Source: Alphaproteobacteria bacterium
Lineage (GTDB): Bacteria > Pseudomonadota > Alphaproteobacteria > UBA6615
Length of the DNA: 64,000 nt
Assembly: GCA_009694135.1 (NCBI GenBank)
Contig: SHVS01000005.1
Coordinates: forward strand, 1-64,000
Reading direction: 5' to 3'
The notes beneath the pieces are model-generated. The model saw only the letters and a program-made list of their open reading frames with translations, was not told the origin of the DNA and did no database searches. Positions 20,706-30,298 of the stretch are shown one piece after another. Every line of letters begins with the position of its first letter. The stretch's first letter is position 1. Position numbers and translations under genes: made by a program.

Positions 20706-21560
20706 ATGCGCGACGCCGACCTCGAACCGCTGTTGCACCGGATCGCCGCGCTCCTTGAGCGGCTGGCGCCGGCTGAACCGCCCACGCCCGAGCTTACCGG
20801 CGCCGATGCTTTTGTCTGGCATGCGGAACGCGCCCGCCTGGCCCCGGTCACCGAGGTCAACCACGTCCCGCTTGAGCTGCTGCTGGGCATCGACCGCCAG
20901 CGTGATGCCTTGCTCGGCAATACGCGACGCTTTGCCCAGGGCCTGCCGGCGAACAACGCCCTGTTATGGGGAGCGCGCGGCACCGGTAAATCCTCGCTGG
21001 TCAAGGCGGTGCACGCGGCGGTCAACCAGGAATGGCCCGGACGCTTGGCGCTGGTTGAGCTGCACCGCGAGAACATCGGTACGCTGCCGCTATTGCTCGG
21101 ACTGCTGCGCGCGCAGCCGCGCCCGGCGGTCCTGTTCTGCGACGATCTGTCCTTCGGCGAGGAAGAAACCAATTACAAATCGCTCAAGGCGGTGCTCGAA
21201 GGCGGCATCGAGGGTCGCCCGGCGAACGTGATCTTCTATGCCACGTCCAACCGCCGTCATTTGATGCCGCGGCTGATGATTGAGAACGAACGCTCGACCG
21301 CCATCAACCCGGCTGAGGCGGTGGAGGAGAAGGTATCGCTCAGCGACCGCTTCGGGCTGTGGCTCGGTTTCCACAATGCCGATCAGGACGTGTTCCTGGC
21401 CGTGGTGCGCGCCTATGCCAACCACTTCCGCCTGAAAATCGATCCCGCCCGGCTGGAAGCGGAGGCGCTCGAATGGTCTGTCACGCGCGGCGCCCGCTCC
21501 GGGCGGGTCGCCTGGCAGTTTATTCAGGATTTGGCGGGAAGGCTTGGGCAGCGTTTATAG
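20706..21560 (+). CDS. DUF815-family AAA+ ATPase
   Basis: A 284-residue P-loop ATPase: Walker A GARGTGKSS, Walker B VLFCDDLSF, sensor-like YATSNRRHL followed by LSDRFGLWLGF. The family is widespread beside yajC in alphaproteobacteria but its function is unknown. The start was chosen at the ATG giving MRDADLEPLL, after GGACGGGA; the frame is open further upstream into yajC but without conserved content. It is divergent from yajC. Its last 41 nt overlap the end of the convergent NlpD-like gene. Confidence 0.88.
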   Translation: MRDADLEPLLHRIAALLERLAPAEPPTPELTGADAFVWHAERARLAPVTEVNHVPLELLLGIDRQRDALLGNTRRFAQGLPANNALLWGARGTGKSSLVKAVHAAVNQEWPGRLALVELHRENIGTLPLLLGLLRAQPRPAVLFCDDLSFGEEETNYKSLKAVLEGGIEGRPANVIFYATSNRRHLMPRLMIENERSTAINPAEAVEEKVSLSDRFGLWLGFHNADQDVFLAVVRAYANHFRLKIDPARLEAEALEWSVTRGARSGRVAWQFIQDLAGRLGQRL

Positions 21561-22419
21561 GCGACGCCCTGACGCGATCATCGGCCAGTAACCCGCGCGG
21601 GTCGAGTGGGCGCGAGCCTTGACGGATCTCGAAATGCAGTTGCGGCGTGTCGATCCCGCCCGACGCGCCCACGGTCGCGATCACCTGCCCGCGCGCCACG
21701 ACTTCGCCGCGCGTGACCAACAGCTTGTCGTTATGGGCATAGGCGGTGACAAAGCCATCGGCGTGACGCAGGAGCAGCAGGCGGCCAAAGCCGCGGATAT
21801 CCTGGCCAGCATAGGCGACCACACCCGCTTCGGCGGCGCGCACCGGAGTGCCGCGCGGCGCCGCGATATTGATGCCGTCATTGGCCAGACCGTTTGGCTT
21901 GGGCCCGTATTCGGACACCGTTCGGCCGACCACGGGCATCAGGAACCCGGCCGAGTTGCGCGGCGGAAGTTCGGGCGGCGGAGTTCGGACGCGCGGCTGG
22001 GCGGCGCTCTGGCGCTGCGGCTGAGGCGCCTGCGTGCCGCGGGCGCCGCGCGCGGGCTTGCTCCGCACGACGATATGCGGCGATGAAGGGACGGCCTGCG
22101 CTACGGGTTGCTCGGGCGGCGGTGCCAGACTCGGCGCTACAGGCGTCACGCGCGGCAAAACGGCGGCAGGCTCCGGCCGAGCCGCCACCGCCGCCGGTTC
22201 TTCGGATTTAAGAGCCTGGATGTCGACACGCTGCACGGGGGCCGCCAGCGGCACTTCATTTGCCGGCGGAGTGTCAATCGTCGTCGTGGTCGCTCCGGCA
22301 TGAATTTGCTGCGTCATCACTGGACGCCCATGATCGACGACGACCGCCGGCCGAGGGTTCTGGGCGCAGGCGGCCAAGGCAAGCGCCAGCGGCAGGAGCT
22401 GCGAAAGGTTACGATGCAC
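21520..22419 (-). CDS. NlpD-like lipoprotein, degenerate M23 (LytM) domain
   Basis: A 299-residue protein from GTG 22419, which puts a lipoprotein signal (LLPLALALAAC) at the N-terminus and overlaps the pcm stop by 11 nt. A long Pro/Ala-rich linker follows, then a C-terminal LytM domain: SEYGPKPNGLANDGINIAAP, TAYAHN, PQLHFEIR. The usual first zinc ligands (HxxxD) read NDGIN here, so the site is incomplete. This is as in E. coli NlpD, an amidase activator and not an enzyme. No LysM repeat is evident. It probably acts in septal murein splitting. It lies downstream of surE-pcm, as nlpD commonly does. Confidence 0.82.
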   Translation of the reverse strand: MHRNLSQLLPLALALAACAQNPRPAVVVDHGRPVMTQQIHAGATTTTIDTPPANEVPLAAPVQRVDIQALKSEEPAAVAARPEPAAVLPRVTPVAPSLAPPPEQPVAQAVPSSPHIVVRSKPARGARGTQAPQPQRQSAAQPRVRTPPPELPPRNSAGFLMPVVGRTVSEYGPKPNGLANDGINIAAPRGTPVRAAEAGVVAYAGQDIRGFGRLLLLRHADGFVTAYAHNDKLLVTRGEVVARGQVIATVGASGGIDTPQLHFEIRQGSRPLDPRGLLADDRVRASPINAAQAFPPNPE

Positions 22420-23068
22420 GGCGACGCACCGGCGGCGCGACGGCGCCAGAAACCAGAGGGACGAAACGCACGGTTGAAAGCTCCTCGCTGACGATTTCCC
22501 CATTGCGCCGCGTAATGCGCAGCAAGGTCTGGTCGCGGCTCTGCGCCCCAAGCGGCAAGATCAACACGCCGCCCTCGGCCAATTGGCTGAAGATCACTTC
22601 CGGCCGCTCGGCGGCCGCGGCGGTGACCAAAATCCGGTCGAACGGCGCCTGTTCCTTCCACCCCAGCATTCCGTCACCGACGCGCAGCGTGACGTTGTTC
22701 AGCCGCAGCCGCTTGAGCCGATTCTCGGCGTTGATCTGCAGCGGCCGATGGCGCTCGATCGAATAGACTCGGCGGCAAAGCTGCGCCAGGACGGCCGTCT
22801 GGTAGCCGGAGCCGGTGCCGATTTCGAGCACCTTGTGGCGATCATTGAGATCGAGCGCCTCGGTCATGCGCGCGACCACCAGGGGCTGGCTAAGCGTCTG
22901 ACCATGCCCGATCGGGATGGCGATGTTTTCATAGGCCTGGTGCTGCAACGCGCGCGGCACGAAGCGATCGCGCGGAATGCGCTCAAGCGCCGACAAAACG
23001 CGCGTGTCGGTGACGCCCGCCAGGCGCAGCTCAAGGATCAGGCGGATCATGCGGGTGGCAACAGTCAC
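22409..23068 (-). CDS. pcm: protein-L-isoaspartate O-methyltransferase
   Basis: Repairs isomerised Asp/Asn residues by SAM-dependent methylation. It has 219 residues from GTG 23068, which overlaps the surE stop (GTGA); the longer ATG frame would lie inside surE. The family blocks ALERIPRDRFVP, YENIAIPIGHGQTLSQP, the SAM loop VLEIGTGSGYQTAVLAQL and DRILVTAAA are present. It is in the serS-surE-pcm-nlpD run. A second, more divergent PIMT lies at 42842. Confidence 0.94.
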   Translation of the reverse strand: MTVATRMIRLILELRLAGVTDTRVLSALERIPRDRFVPRALQHQAYENIAIPIGHGQTLSQPLVVARMTEALDLNDRHKVLEIGTGSGYQTAVLAQLCRRVYSIERHRPLQINAENRLKRLRLNNVTLRVGDGMLGWKEQAPFDRILVTAAAAERPEVIFSQLAEGGVLILPLGAQSRDQTLLRITRRNGEIVSEELSTVRFVPLVSGAVAPPVRRRAS

Positions 23069-23850
23069 GCCAGAACCTCCTTGAGCGCGCGCATCGACGC
23101 GCGGTGCGTCAGATCGAGATGCACCGGCGTGACCGAGATATAGCCGGCGTACACCGCGGCCAAGTCGGTCCCCAGGCCGGGCGTGCCTTCGTCGCGCTGC
23201 GTCCCGATCCAAGTATAGGGGCGGCCGCGCGGATCGACTCGCTGCACCAGATTATCACCAATCTTGCGCTGACCTTGGCGTGTCACGCGAATTCCTTTGA
23301 CCTCATCCGGCGGCAGGTCGGGCAGATTCACATTGATCAGCACGCCCGCTGGCCAGCCGGCGGCACAGATACGCGAAATCAGACCGGGCAGATGCGCCTC
23401 GGCCGTCGACCAATGCGCGCGCTCGCGGCCCGCCTCGACGTAGAGGCTGAGCGCGATCGCCGGGACGCGCAGCAATGTCGCCTCCATCGCGGCCGCGACC
23501 GTGCCCGAATAGGTGATGTCCTCGCCCAGATTGGCACCGCGATTGACGCCCGAGAGCACCAGATCCGGCGTCCGCCCTTCGATGATGTGGTGCAGCGCCA
23601 GCAAAACCGAATCGGTCGGCGTTCCGCTGACCGCATAACGGCGGCGCTGGACATGACGGATGCGCAGCGGTTGGTGCAACGTGAGCGAATGGCTGGCGGC
23701 GCTCTGTTCGGTTTCCGGCGCGCTCACCCAGATGTCCCTCGCGAGCTTATGCGCAATTTTTTCGAGCAGTTTCAGTCCGGGCGCGTGAATCCCATCGTCG
23801 TTGGTTAACAGCACGCGGGCGCGTTGCAGATCGATCGCCCGCTTAGCCAT
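23065..23850 (-). CDS. surE: 5'/3'-nucleotidase SurE
   Basis: Metal-dependent phosphatase acting on nucleoside monophosphates, associated with stationary-phase survival. It has 261 residues from ATG 23850 ([19 protein letters not shown]), which overlaps the serS stop by 8 nt; the longer frame is inside serS. The metal ligands are in [12 protein letters not shown] and [19 protein letters not shown]. The family block SGTPTDSV is present. It is translationally linked to serS upstream and pcm downstream. Confidence 0.95.
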   Translation of the reverse strand: MAKRAIDLQRARVLLTNDDGIHAPGLKLLEKIAHKLARDIWVSAPETEQSAASHSLTLHQPLRIRHVQRRRYAVSGTPTDSVLLALHHIIEGRTPDLVLSGVNRGANLGEDITYSGTVAAAMEATLLRVPAIALSLYVEAGRERAHWSTAEAHLPGLISRICAAGWPAGVLINVNLPDLPPDEVKGIRVTRQGQRKIGDNLVQRVDPRGRPYTWIGTQRDEGTPGLGTDLAAVYAGYISVTPVHLDLTHRASMRALKEVLA

Positions 23851-25126
23851 CGCGCCCGATCGTTTCACGGCCGTCGATATAGGGTCGCAACGCCGGCGGG
23901 ATCGCGATCGTCCCATCCGCCCGCTGATGGTTCTCCATCAGCGCGATCAGCGCCCGCCCGACCGCGACACCCGAACCGTTGAGCGTATGCACGAAACGGG
24001 TTCCCTTTGCGGCGCCGGAACGCATACGCGCGCGCATCCGCCGCGCCTGGAAATCGCCGCAGTTCGAGCAGGAGGAAATCTCGCGATAGACCCCCTGCCC
24101 CGGCAGCCAGACTTCCAGGTCATGCGTCTTGCGCGCCGAAAATCCGGTGTCTCCGGCACAAAGCAGCACCACCCGATAGGGCAGTTCGAGCCGCTTGAGC
24201 ACCTCTTCGGCCGCGGAAGTCATGCGCTGGTGCTCGGCCTCGGACGCGTCCGGATGCGCGATCGACACCAACTCGACCTTGTAGAACTGATGCTGGCGCA
24301 ACATGCCGCGCGTGTCCTTGCCGGCCGCTCCGGCCTCGGCCCGGAAGCAGCCGGTGAGCGCGGTAAAGCGCAATGGCAGAGAGCTTTCATCGAGGATCTG
24401 CTCGGCGACCATGTTGGTCAGCGGCACTTCGGCCGTCGGCACCAGCCAATGGTCAGAGGTGGTACGGAACAGATCTTCGGCGAATTTTGGCAGCTGGCCG
24501 GTGCCAAACAGTGCCGTATCACGCACGAGGACAGGCGGGCTGGTTTCCAGATAGCCAAACTCGCGCGTGTGCAGATCGAGCATGAACTGACCGAGCGCAC
24601 GTTCCAGCCGGGCAAGCCCGCCCTTGAGCACCGTGAAACGCGCCCCGCTCATGCGTGCGGCGGCGGCGAAATCCATCAGCCCTAGTGCTTCGCCCAGCTC
24701 CCAATGCTCCTTGGGCTTGAACGCCATTTTCGCCGGTTCGCCCCAACGGCGGAGTTCCTTGTTGACAGAGGCGTCGGGACCATCGGGGACGTCGTCGGAT
24801 AGAAGATTTGGCTGTTCGGCCAGCATGGCGTCCAAGCCGGCTGCTTCGCTGCGCGCACGGCTTTCGCCATCTTCGAGCTTGCCCTTGAGCTGGGCGACTT
24901 CGCCTTTGAGCCGCTCGGCCTCGTCGCGCTTGCCGGCGGCCAAGGCGGCGCCGATTTCCTTCGAGGCTTGATTCCGCCGACCCTGCGCCTGTTGCAGCTC
25001 GGTCAGCACGGCACGATGCGCCGCGTCACGCGCCAGCAGCTCGGCCGACAAGGGGTCAAGGCCGCGCCGCGCCCGTCCGGCGTCATATTGGCTGGGGTTA
25101 TCGCGAATCCATTTGAGGTCGAGCAT
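23843..25126 (-). CDS. serS: seryl-tRNA synthetase
   Basis: Class II synthetase that charges tRNA-Ser. It has 427 residues: an N-terminal tRNA-binding coiled coil (about 25-100), then the catalytic domain with [29 protein letters not shown] (motif 2), [26 protein letters not shown] and the closing [18 protein letters not shown] (motif 3). It is the first gene of the serS-surE-pcm-nlpD chain of overlapping genes. It follows tatC after a 63-nt gap on the same strand. Confidence 0.97.
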   Translation of the reverse strand: MLDLKWIRDNPSQYDAGRARRGLDPLSAELLARDAAHRAVLTELQQAQGRRNQASKEIGAALAAGKRDEAERLKGEVAQLKGKLEDGESRARSEAAGLDAMLAEQPNLLSDDVPDGPDASVNKELRRWGEPAKMAFKPKEHWELGEALGLMDFAAAARMSGARFTVLKGGLARLERALGQFMLDLHTREFGYLETSPPVLVRDTALFGTGQLPKFAEDLFRTTSDHWLVPTAEVPLTNMVAEQILDESSLPLRFTALTGCFRAEAGAAGKDTRGMLRQHQFYKVELVSIAHPDASEAEHQRMTSAAEEVLKRLELPYRVVLLCAGDTGFSARKTHDLEVWLPGQGVYREISSCSNCGDFQARRMRARMRSGAAKGTRFVHTLNGSGVAVGRALIALMENHQRADGTIAIPPALRPYIDGRETIGRDG

Positions 25127-25189
25127 CGGCTCCTACTAGCCGATCGCGCGGCTATGCGCGCGCATTTTCTTACCAGCCACGACTGCGGG

Positions 25190-25993
25190 CTAAGCGCCCT
25201 CGCCCGCGACCGCGGATTCGAGACTACGCTCGATCAGCCGCGCGCAGATGATCGAGATTTCATACAGAATTACGAGCGGAACCGCGAGCGAAGTCATGCT
25301 GATGGGATCGGGCGGCGTGAGCACGGCCGCGACCACGGCTATCGCTACAATCGCGTAACGGCGCTTTTCGGCCAAGCCATCCGCGCTGACCAGCCCGGCG
25401 CGCGCCATGAGCGAAAGCGCGACCGGCATCTCGAAGCACAGGCCAAAGGCGAAGATCAGCCCCATGACCAGGGACAAATACTCGTTCACCTTCGGCTCGA
25501 GCACGATCGCGACCTCGCCCGGCATGGCGGCCTGTTCGAAGGCGGCGAAGAACTTCCACGCCATCGGCATGATGACGTAGTAGACGAATCCTGCCCCGAC
25601 CAGGAACATGATCGGCGTCGCCAGCAAGAACGGCAGGAACGCGCGCCGCTCATTGCGATAGAGGCCAGGCGCGACAAACATCCAGATCTGCGCGGCAACA
25701 AAGGGAAAAGACACAAACGCGGCGGCGAACATCGCCACCTTGACGTTGGTGAAGAACTTTTCCTGCATGGCGGTGAAAATGAACCGCTTGTCGGTCAATC
25801 CGGCATCCGCCCACACTCTGACCAGCGGCCGCACCAGAAAATCAAAGATGACGTCGGCGTAGATAAAAGCGATCCCGAAGGCGATAAAGAAGGCGAACAG
25901 CGAATAGATCAGGCGCTGGCGCAGCTCGATCAGATGCTGCAAGAGCGGCATGCGCTTGTTTTCGACCTCGGTGTCCTGACCGGGGATGCTCAT
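25190..25993 (-). CDS. tatC: Tat translocase subunit TatC
   Basis: Six-helix core of the twin-arginine export channel, the receptor for RR signal peptides. It has 267 residues: cytoplasmic MPLLQHLIELRQRLIYS before the first helix, the conserved FTAMQEKFFTNVKVAMF region, and FGLCFEMPVAL. The last gene of tatA-tatB-tatC, 15 nt after tatB. Confidence 0.96.
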   Translation of the reverse strand: MSIPGQDTEVENKRMPLLQHLIELRQRLIYSLFAFFIAFGIAFIYADVIFDFLVRPLVRVWADAGLTDKRFIFTAMQEKFFTNVKVAMFAAAFVSFPFVAAQIWMFVAPGLYRNERRAFLPFLLATPIMFLVGAGFVYYVIMPMAWKFFAAFEQAAMPGEVAIVLEPKVNEYLSLVMGLIFAFGLCFEMPVALSLMARAGLVSADGLAEKRRYAIVAIAVVAAVLTPPDPISMTSLAVPLVILYEISIICARLIERSLESAVAGEGA

Positions 25994-26008
25994 GAATTGA
26001 TTCGGCGA

Positions 26009-26521
26009 CTAGCCGCGGCCGGAGGCCGGGCGCGCAACTTCGGACGGCGCGGCGGCCACGGCTTCGGGCGTCGGCGGCACATGCACCGACGCCAGCCGGG
26101 GCGGAGTCGGACCCATGGCCGTCGCCGGGTCAACCTGCGGCGGAGTCGGGCTGCTGGACGGCATGGAGGATGGCAAAGGAGTGGAGGTAACCGTCCGACG
26201 CGGAATCGGTTCGAAATTCTCGTCCAACTCCTGTTCGGGCGGTAAGATTTTGTCCAGTTCGGCGTCGTCGATGCCGGCGGCTTTCTTCAACTCTTCGCCC
26301 GGGTCATAGCGGGTGAACTCGTCGAATTCCTGTTTGACCTTGTCGAGCTCGGCCTCTTTCGCCAGCTCGGCCATGCTGTCCTGAAAATCACGCGCCAGCG
26401 ACTTGGCCCGGCCGATCCATTTGCCGACGGCGCGAATCGCGATCGGCAAATCCTTGGGACCGATCACGACCAGCGCCACGACCACAACCATGAGGATATG
26501 CGTCCAGCTGAGATCAAACAT
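26009..26521 (-). CDS. tatB: Tat translocase subunit TatB
   Basis: A membrane-anchored partner of TatC in substrate recognition. It has 170 residues: a short N-terminal helix MFDLSWTHILMVVVVALVVIG followed by PKDLPIAIRAVGKWIGRAK (the amphipathic helix), an acidic coil, and a long Pro/Ser-rich tail as seen in other alphaproteobacterial TatB. It lies between tatA (83-nt gap) and tatC (15-nt gap). Confidence 0.95.
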   Translation of the reverse strand: MFDLSWTHILMVVVVALVVIGPKDLPIAIRAVGKWIGRAKSLARDFQDSMAELAKEAELDKVKQEFDEFTRYDPGEELKKAAGIDDAELDKILPPEQELDENFEPIPRRTVTSTPLPSSMPSSSPTPPQVDPATAMGPTPPRLASVHVPPTPEAVAAAPSEVARPASGRG

Positions 26522-26603
26522 CGCTCACACCCGGCGCAAGGAAACCGAGGCGGAAGCCGCCCCGCCACCCAGCCGCTCGCACAGGAGGCGCAAACGCTGC
26601 CTG

Positions 26604-26825
26604 CTAGCTTTTGGTGGCCTTGTCCTGAGCCGGCTCGCCTTCGATCTGCTTGGCGGCTGCCGTCTCAGTGCCTTCCTTGTCATCCTTCATGCTGGTCTTG
26701 AAGGATTTGATGCCCTTGGCCACATCCGCCATGAGCGACGGAATCTTGCCGCGTCCGCCAAAGAGCAGCAACACGACCACCAGCACGATCAGCCAGTGCC
26801 AAATGCTGAAGCTTCCTATACCCAT
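26604..26825 (-). CDS. tatA: Tat translocase subunit TatA
   Basis: The pore-forming small subunit of the Tat system. It has 73 residues: [20 protein letters not shown] membrane helix, hinge [20 protein letters not shown] and a charged tail. It is the first tat gene; its upstream gap (26826-26933) separates it from the ABC ATPase gene. Confidence 0.96.
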   Translation of the reverse strand: MGIGSFSIWHWLIVLVVVLLLFGGRGKIPSLMADVAKGIKSFKTSMKDDKEGTETAAAKQIEGEPAQDKATKS

Positions 26826-26933
26826 GCCGCGTTACTCCCTCGCTGACGCCCGCTGATTAATCTGGACAGAGTAGCACGAAACGCCCAACGCCGGACAATG
26901 CCGGCACCGACCCATGCCAATTCTTTTTTCTAT

Positions 26934-28004
26934 CTAGGTATCACGCCGGGCAAATACAAAGGCTTGCGACGAGTCCAGGCGTACCGCGAAGCGTTCGTCC
27001 GCACGCGGCAGGAAGCGCCCGGGCACCCGCGCATGCAAATGCAAGGCATTTCCTCCGGCCACGGCGAGTTCGAAATGCACTAAACTGCTGCGTCCCAACA
27101 GTCGCGCGGCCAAGACCCTACCGATCAGCGCCGGCGCCGCATCGTCCTCGACCTGGCGGAGCAAGGTGATGGCCTCCGGCCTGACCAAAACCTCGACCTC
27201 GGCCCCATCGGGCCAGGACTCCGCAGCGACCTCGCCGAGGGCGGTGGCAACCCGGCCACCGAGGGCGCGACCGGCGATGCGATTGACCTCGCCAAAGAAC
27301 TCTGCGGCGAAGGGTCCGTTCGGCCGGTAGTAAAGCTCCGCCGGAGAACCGGTCTGCACCAATCGACCGGCGCGCATGAGCGCGACGCGGTCGGCCATGA
27401 ACAACGCCTCGTCCGGATCATGCGTTACCAGCAGCGTGGTCACGCCACTGTCCTTGAGCAGATGCAGGGTCTCGTCACGCACCTGACGCCTGAGCCGAGT
27501 GTCGAGGCCGGAGAACGGTTCGTCCAGCAGCATGACCCGCGGACCGGGAGCGAGCGCACGCGCCAACGCCACGCGCTGCTGCTGCCCCCCGGACAGGCGC
27601 GACGGATTGGCCTCGGCCAAGGATTCGAGGCCGACTTGCGCCAGAGCCGCCAGTGCCTTCGCGCGCCGCTGTTGCACCGGTAGGCGGTCGAGGCCGAAGG
27701 CGACGTTCTGCAAAACGGTCAGATGGGGAAACAGCGCGTAGTCCTGGAAGACCATGCCGACCCCGCGCGCCTCGGGTGGCACGCCGGCCGCGCCGGCGCG
27801 CTCGAGCACCTGCTCGCCGATGGAGATCTCGCCCGCTTGCAACGGCTCAAGTCCGGCGATCAGCCGCAGCAATGTCGACTTGCCGCAGCCCGAAGGGCCG
27901 ACAAGCGACAAAAGCTCGCCCGCGGCCAGCGCCAAATCGACGCCATCGACCGCAAGGGTCGAATCATACAGGTGGCGGATGCCGGACAGGCGGAGCGCGC
28001 TCAT
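26934..28004 (-). CDS. ABC transporter ATPase, Fe3+/FbpC-like, without partners
   Basis: A 356-residue importer-type ATPase. Walker A GPSGCGKST, Q-loop VFQDYALFPHLTV, signature LSGGQQQRVALARAL, Walker B VMLLDEPFSGLD, switch His in LLVTHDPDEALFMADRVALM. The C-terminal extension (about 235-356) is the TOBE-type regulatory domain of the FbpC/PotA group. Iron(III) or another small ligand is likely by family, but no permease or binding-protein gene is adjacent. It is inserted between scpB and tatA, which are neighbours in many relatives. Confidence 0.85.
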   Translation of the reverse strand: MSALRLSGIRHLYDSTLAVDGVDLALAAGELLSLVGPSGCGKSTLLRLIAGLEPLQAGEISIGEQVLERAGAAGVPPEARGVGMVFQDYALFPHLTVLQNVAFGLDRLPVQQRRAKALAALAQVGLESLAEANPSRLSGGQQQRVALARALAPGPRVMLLDEPFSGLDTRLRRQVRDETLHLLKDSGVTTLLVTHDPDEALFMADRVALMRAGRLVQTGSPAELYYRPNGPFAAEFFGEVNRIAGRALGGRVATALGEVAAESWPDGAEVEVLVRPEAITLLRQVEDDAAPALIGRVLAARLLGRSSLVHFELAVAGGNALHLHARVPGRFLPRADERFAVRLDSSQAFVFARRDT

Positions 28005-28046
28005 GCCGCTGCACTCTAAGCGGAGCGGAACGGCTTGGCGACCAGC

Positions 28047-28745
28047 TTACTCGGCCGCGGCAGCGGCCAGATTCCGCGTTTCGTCCTCGCTCGCCACCGG
28101 GCCGTCTGCTTCATCGGATAGGACCAGCGGTTCGGGCAGCACCTCCTCTTCGGACGGCAACTCTGCCGCCGGCTCATCGATTTCACGTTCGGCCTGTGCC
28201 GCGATCGCCGGCCGAGTGTCGAGTAGTCCGGCCGCTTCCAATTCCTTCGCCCCCGGCAACTCGCCCAGACCGCCGAGGCCGAAATGGTCGAGAAACACTT
28301 GCGTCGTTACCCAAGTCAGCGGCCGACCGGGCGCCTCGCGCCGCCGGCTGGGCCTGATCCAGCCGGCTTCGAGCAGCGCGTCGAAGGAGCCCTTGCTCGA
28401 CGCCACGCCGCGAATCGTTTCGACCTCGGCGCGCGTCACCGGCTGGTGGTAGGCGACAATCGCCAGAGTTTCGAGAGCCGCCTGAGACAGCCGACGCTGA
28501 ACGTCGCGCTCGAGTTTCAGCAGCGGCGCCAGATCGGGCGCGGTGCGGAACGACCAACGCTCGCCCGTGCACACCAGATTGACCCCGCGTCCGTCATATT
28601 CGGCGGCGAGTTCGGCGAGCAGGCCTTCGGCGTCGGCGCCGTCCGGCAGCCGCGCGGTGATCGCCGCCAAGTCAAGCGGTTCGGCGGCGGAAAACAGCAG
28701 CGCTTCGAGCGTGCGGAGATCTTCATTGCGCCCGGCGTCCATCAT
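28047..28745 (-). CDS. scpB: condensin kleisin-interacting subunit ScpB
   Basis: Winged-helix partner of ScpA in the Smc-ScpAB condensin that compacts and segregates chromosomes. It has 232 residues: EALLFSAAEPL at the start, LSQAALETLAIVAYHQPVTRAEVETIRGV, RREAPGRPLTWVTT...FLDHFGL. An acidic C-terminal tail (170-232) is typical of alphaproteobacteria. Its ATG overlaps the scpA stop by 4 nt. Confidence 0.95.
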   Translation of the reverse strand: MMDAGRNEDLRTLEALLFSAAEPLDLAAITARLPDGADAEGLLAELAAEYDGRGVNLVCTGERWSFRTAPDLAPLLKLERDVQRRLSQAALETLAIVAYHQPVTRAEVETIRGVASSKGSFDALLEAGWIRPSRRREAPGRPLTWVTTQVFLDHFGLGGLGELPGAKELEAAGLLDTRPAIAAQAEREIDEPAAELPSEEEVLPEPLVLSDEADGPVASEDETRNLAAAAAE

Positions 28746-29581
28746 CCCTGTCCTTCCGTAACAAAAACCTGCGCCGCGGCGCGCAAACGCACATAAATAG
28801 CGCCAAAGGCCGCATCCTGGCGCAGAAGCGCCGAACCCGATTTAGCCAATTCAAGCGTCGCGCCAAAAGTCGCCGCCAAGGCGGAGCGGCGATCGAATTC
28901 ATCCTCCGTCGATGACGGCAACAGACTCGTAAGTGTCGCCCAATCGCTGACCCCGGGCAACAGCGCCCGCAAGCGCGCGAGCGCCCGCTCGATCGACCAG
29001 GCGACCTCCGGCGCAATGCGTAGTTGGCGTGGCTGAACGCGGCGCTTGATGGCGCCATAGGCCGACAGCAGATCAAAGAGGCTCGCGTGATAGACAGTAT
29101 GGCTGGTGAGCGCGAGACCTTCCGGCTGGCCGCGGCCGAACACCTCGACGCCCAGGCGCGGGCGGGCTATCAGCCGCGTCGCCGCCTCGCGCATAGCCTC
29201 GAGCCGTTGCAATTGGAAGCGCAGCGCGGCGGCCATTTCCTCGCCGCTCGGCTCGTCTTCCTCGACCGCGTCATGCGGCAGCAGCAGCCGCGATTTCAGA
29301 TAGGCGAGCCAGGCGGCCATGACAATATATTCGGCCGCCACTTCCAGCCTGAGATGCCGTGCCGCCTGCACATAGGCGAGATATTGCTCCGCCAGGGCAA
29401 GGATCGAGATACGCGTAAGGTCGACCTTTTGCTCGCGCGCAAGCGACAGCAAAAGATCGAGCGGCCCCTCGAAGCCGTCAAGCCGCACGACCAGTCCGGC
29501 CTCGCCCTCGGCGTCCGGTCCATCCGCGGTCTTTGCTTCGAATTCCTCGTCCGCCTGCACGATCGTCCCCGACTCTTGCAC
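28742..29581 (-). CDS. scpA: condensin kleisin subunit ScpA
   Basis: Kleisin that bridges the Smc heads. It has 279 residues: the N-terminal LDGFEGPLDLLLSLAREQKVDL is diagnostic, followed by ILALAEQYLAYV and AAEYIVMAAWLAYLKSRLLLP. The C-terminal winged-helix part is degenerate, as usual. It is coupled to scpB by a 4-nt overlap and lies 18 nt downstream of the M50 protease gene. Confidence 0.95.
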   Translation of the reverse strand: MQESGTIVQADEEFEAKTADGPDAEGEAGLVVRLDGFEGPLDLLLSLAREQKVDLTRISILALAEQYLAYVQAARHLRLEVAAEYIVMAAWLAYLKSRLLLPHDAVEEDEPSGEEMAAALRFQLQRLEAMREAATRLIARPRLGVEVFGRGQPEGLALTSHTVYHASLFDLLSAYGAIKRRVQPRQLRIAPEVAWSIERALARLRALLPGVSDWATLTSLLPSSTEDEFDRRSALAATFGATLELAKSGSALLRQDAAFGAIYVRLRAAAQVFVTEGQG

Positions 29582-29599
29582 CCGACTCGCCTGGATATT

Positions 29600-30286
29600 C
29601 TATCTCAGACCACTCAGACCGAGGATCGTATCAATCAGAAATTCTACCGGCCCAGCGAGCAACCAGTTGAAAATATTCAAATCAATTCGCAGACTCCGGC
29701 CCAGCTCTGGCAATACGAACAGACCAAAAATCAAGATCATCATGCCGTAGCGTTCGACCGAGGCCAACGCGCGCGCCAGGCCATTCGGCAAAAGGCCGAC
29801 GGCCACCCGCCCGCCATCAAGCGGCGGCAGTGGCAGCATATTGAACACGGCCAACACAACATTGAGTTGCAAGGAGTTGACCAGATTCTGCTGCGCCCAC
29901 TTGACCACCGAAGCGGGCAGTTGCCCGGTTGCGTGCAGGGCGAGCGCGGATATTAACGCCAAGGCTATGTTCATAGCCGGCCCGGCGGCCGCGACCCAAA
30001 CCATATCGCGCTTCGGACGGTGCAGGCGGTTGAAATTCACGGGTACGGGTTTGGCCCAGCCGAAGAGCAACCCTGAGCCAGAAAAGATCAGTATCGCCGG
30101 CAGAAGCACTGTGCCGAACGGGTCGATATGGCGCAGCGGGTTAAAGGTGACGCGGCCAAGCCGATAGGCAGTGTCGTCGCCGAGCTTGAGCGCCGCCCAG
30201 CCATGCGCCGCCTCGTGCAGCGTGATGGCAAACAACGCCGGCAACACCCAGATCGAAGCCTTGAAGGCGAGATCGTACCAATCCAT
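29600..30286 (-). CDS. site-2 protease family (M50) membrane metalloprotease
   Basis: A 228-residue intramembrane zinc protease of the short rhomboid-length S2P group. The zinc site is HEAAH at residues 24-28 in LFAITLHEAAHGWAALKLGD. The third ligand lies in MLPLPPLDGGRV. There are about five membrane helices and no PDZ domain. The substrate is unknown. It sits between nagZ and scpA, a conserved order in alphaproteobacteria, without a known functional link. Confidence 0.92.
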   Translation of the reverse strand: MDWYDLAFKASIWVLPALFAITLHEAAHGWAALKLGDDTAYRLGRVTFNPLRHIDPFGTVLLPAILIFSGSGLLFGWAKPVPVNFNRLHRPKRDMVWVAAAGPAMNIALALISALALHATGQLPASVVKWAQQNLVNSLQLNVVLAVFNMLPLPPLDGGRVAVGLLPNGLARALASVERYGMMILIFGLFVLPELGRSLRIDLNIFNWLLAGPVEFLIDTILGLSGLR

Positions 30287-30298
30287 GCCGGCGCGCCC

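Noticed and set aside
24968..26245. 425-residue plus-strand frame over serS, tatC and tatB
   Set aside because: Antisense, His/Arg/Asp-rich and without domains; the three minus-strand genes are certain.
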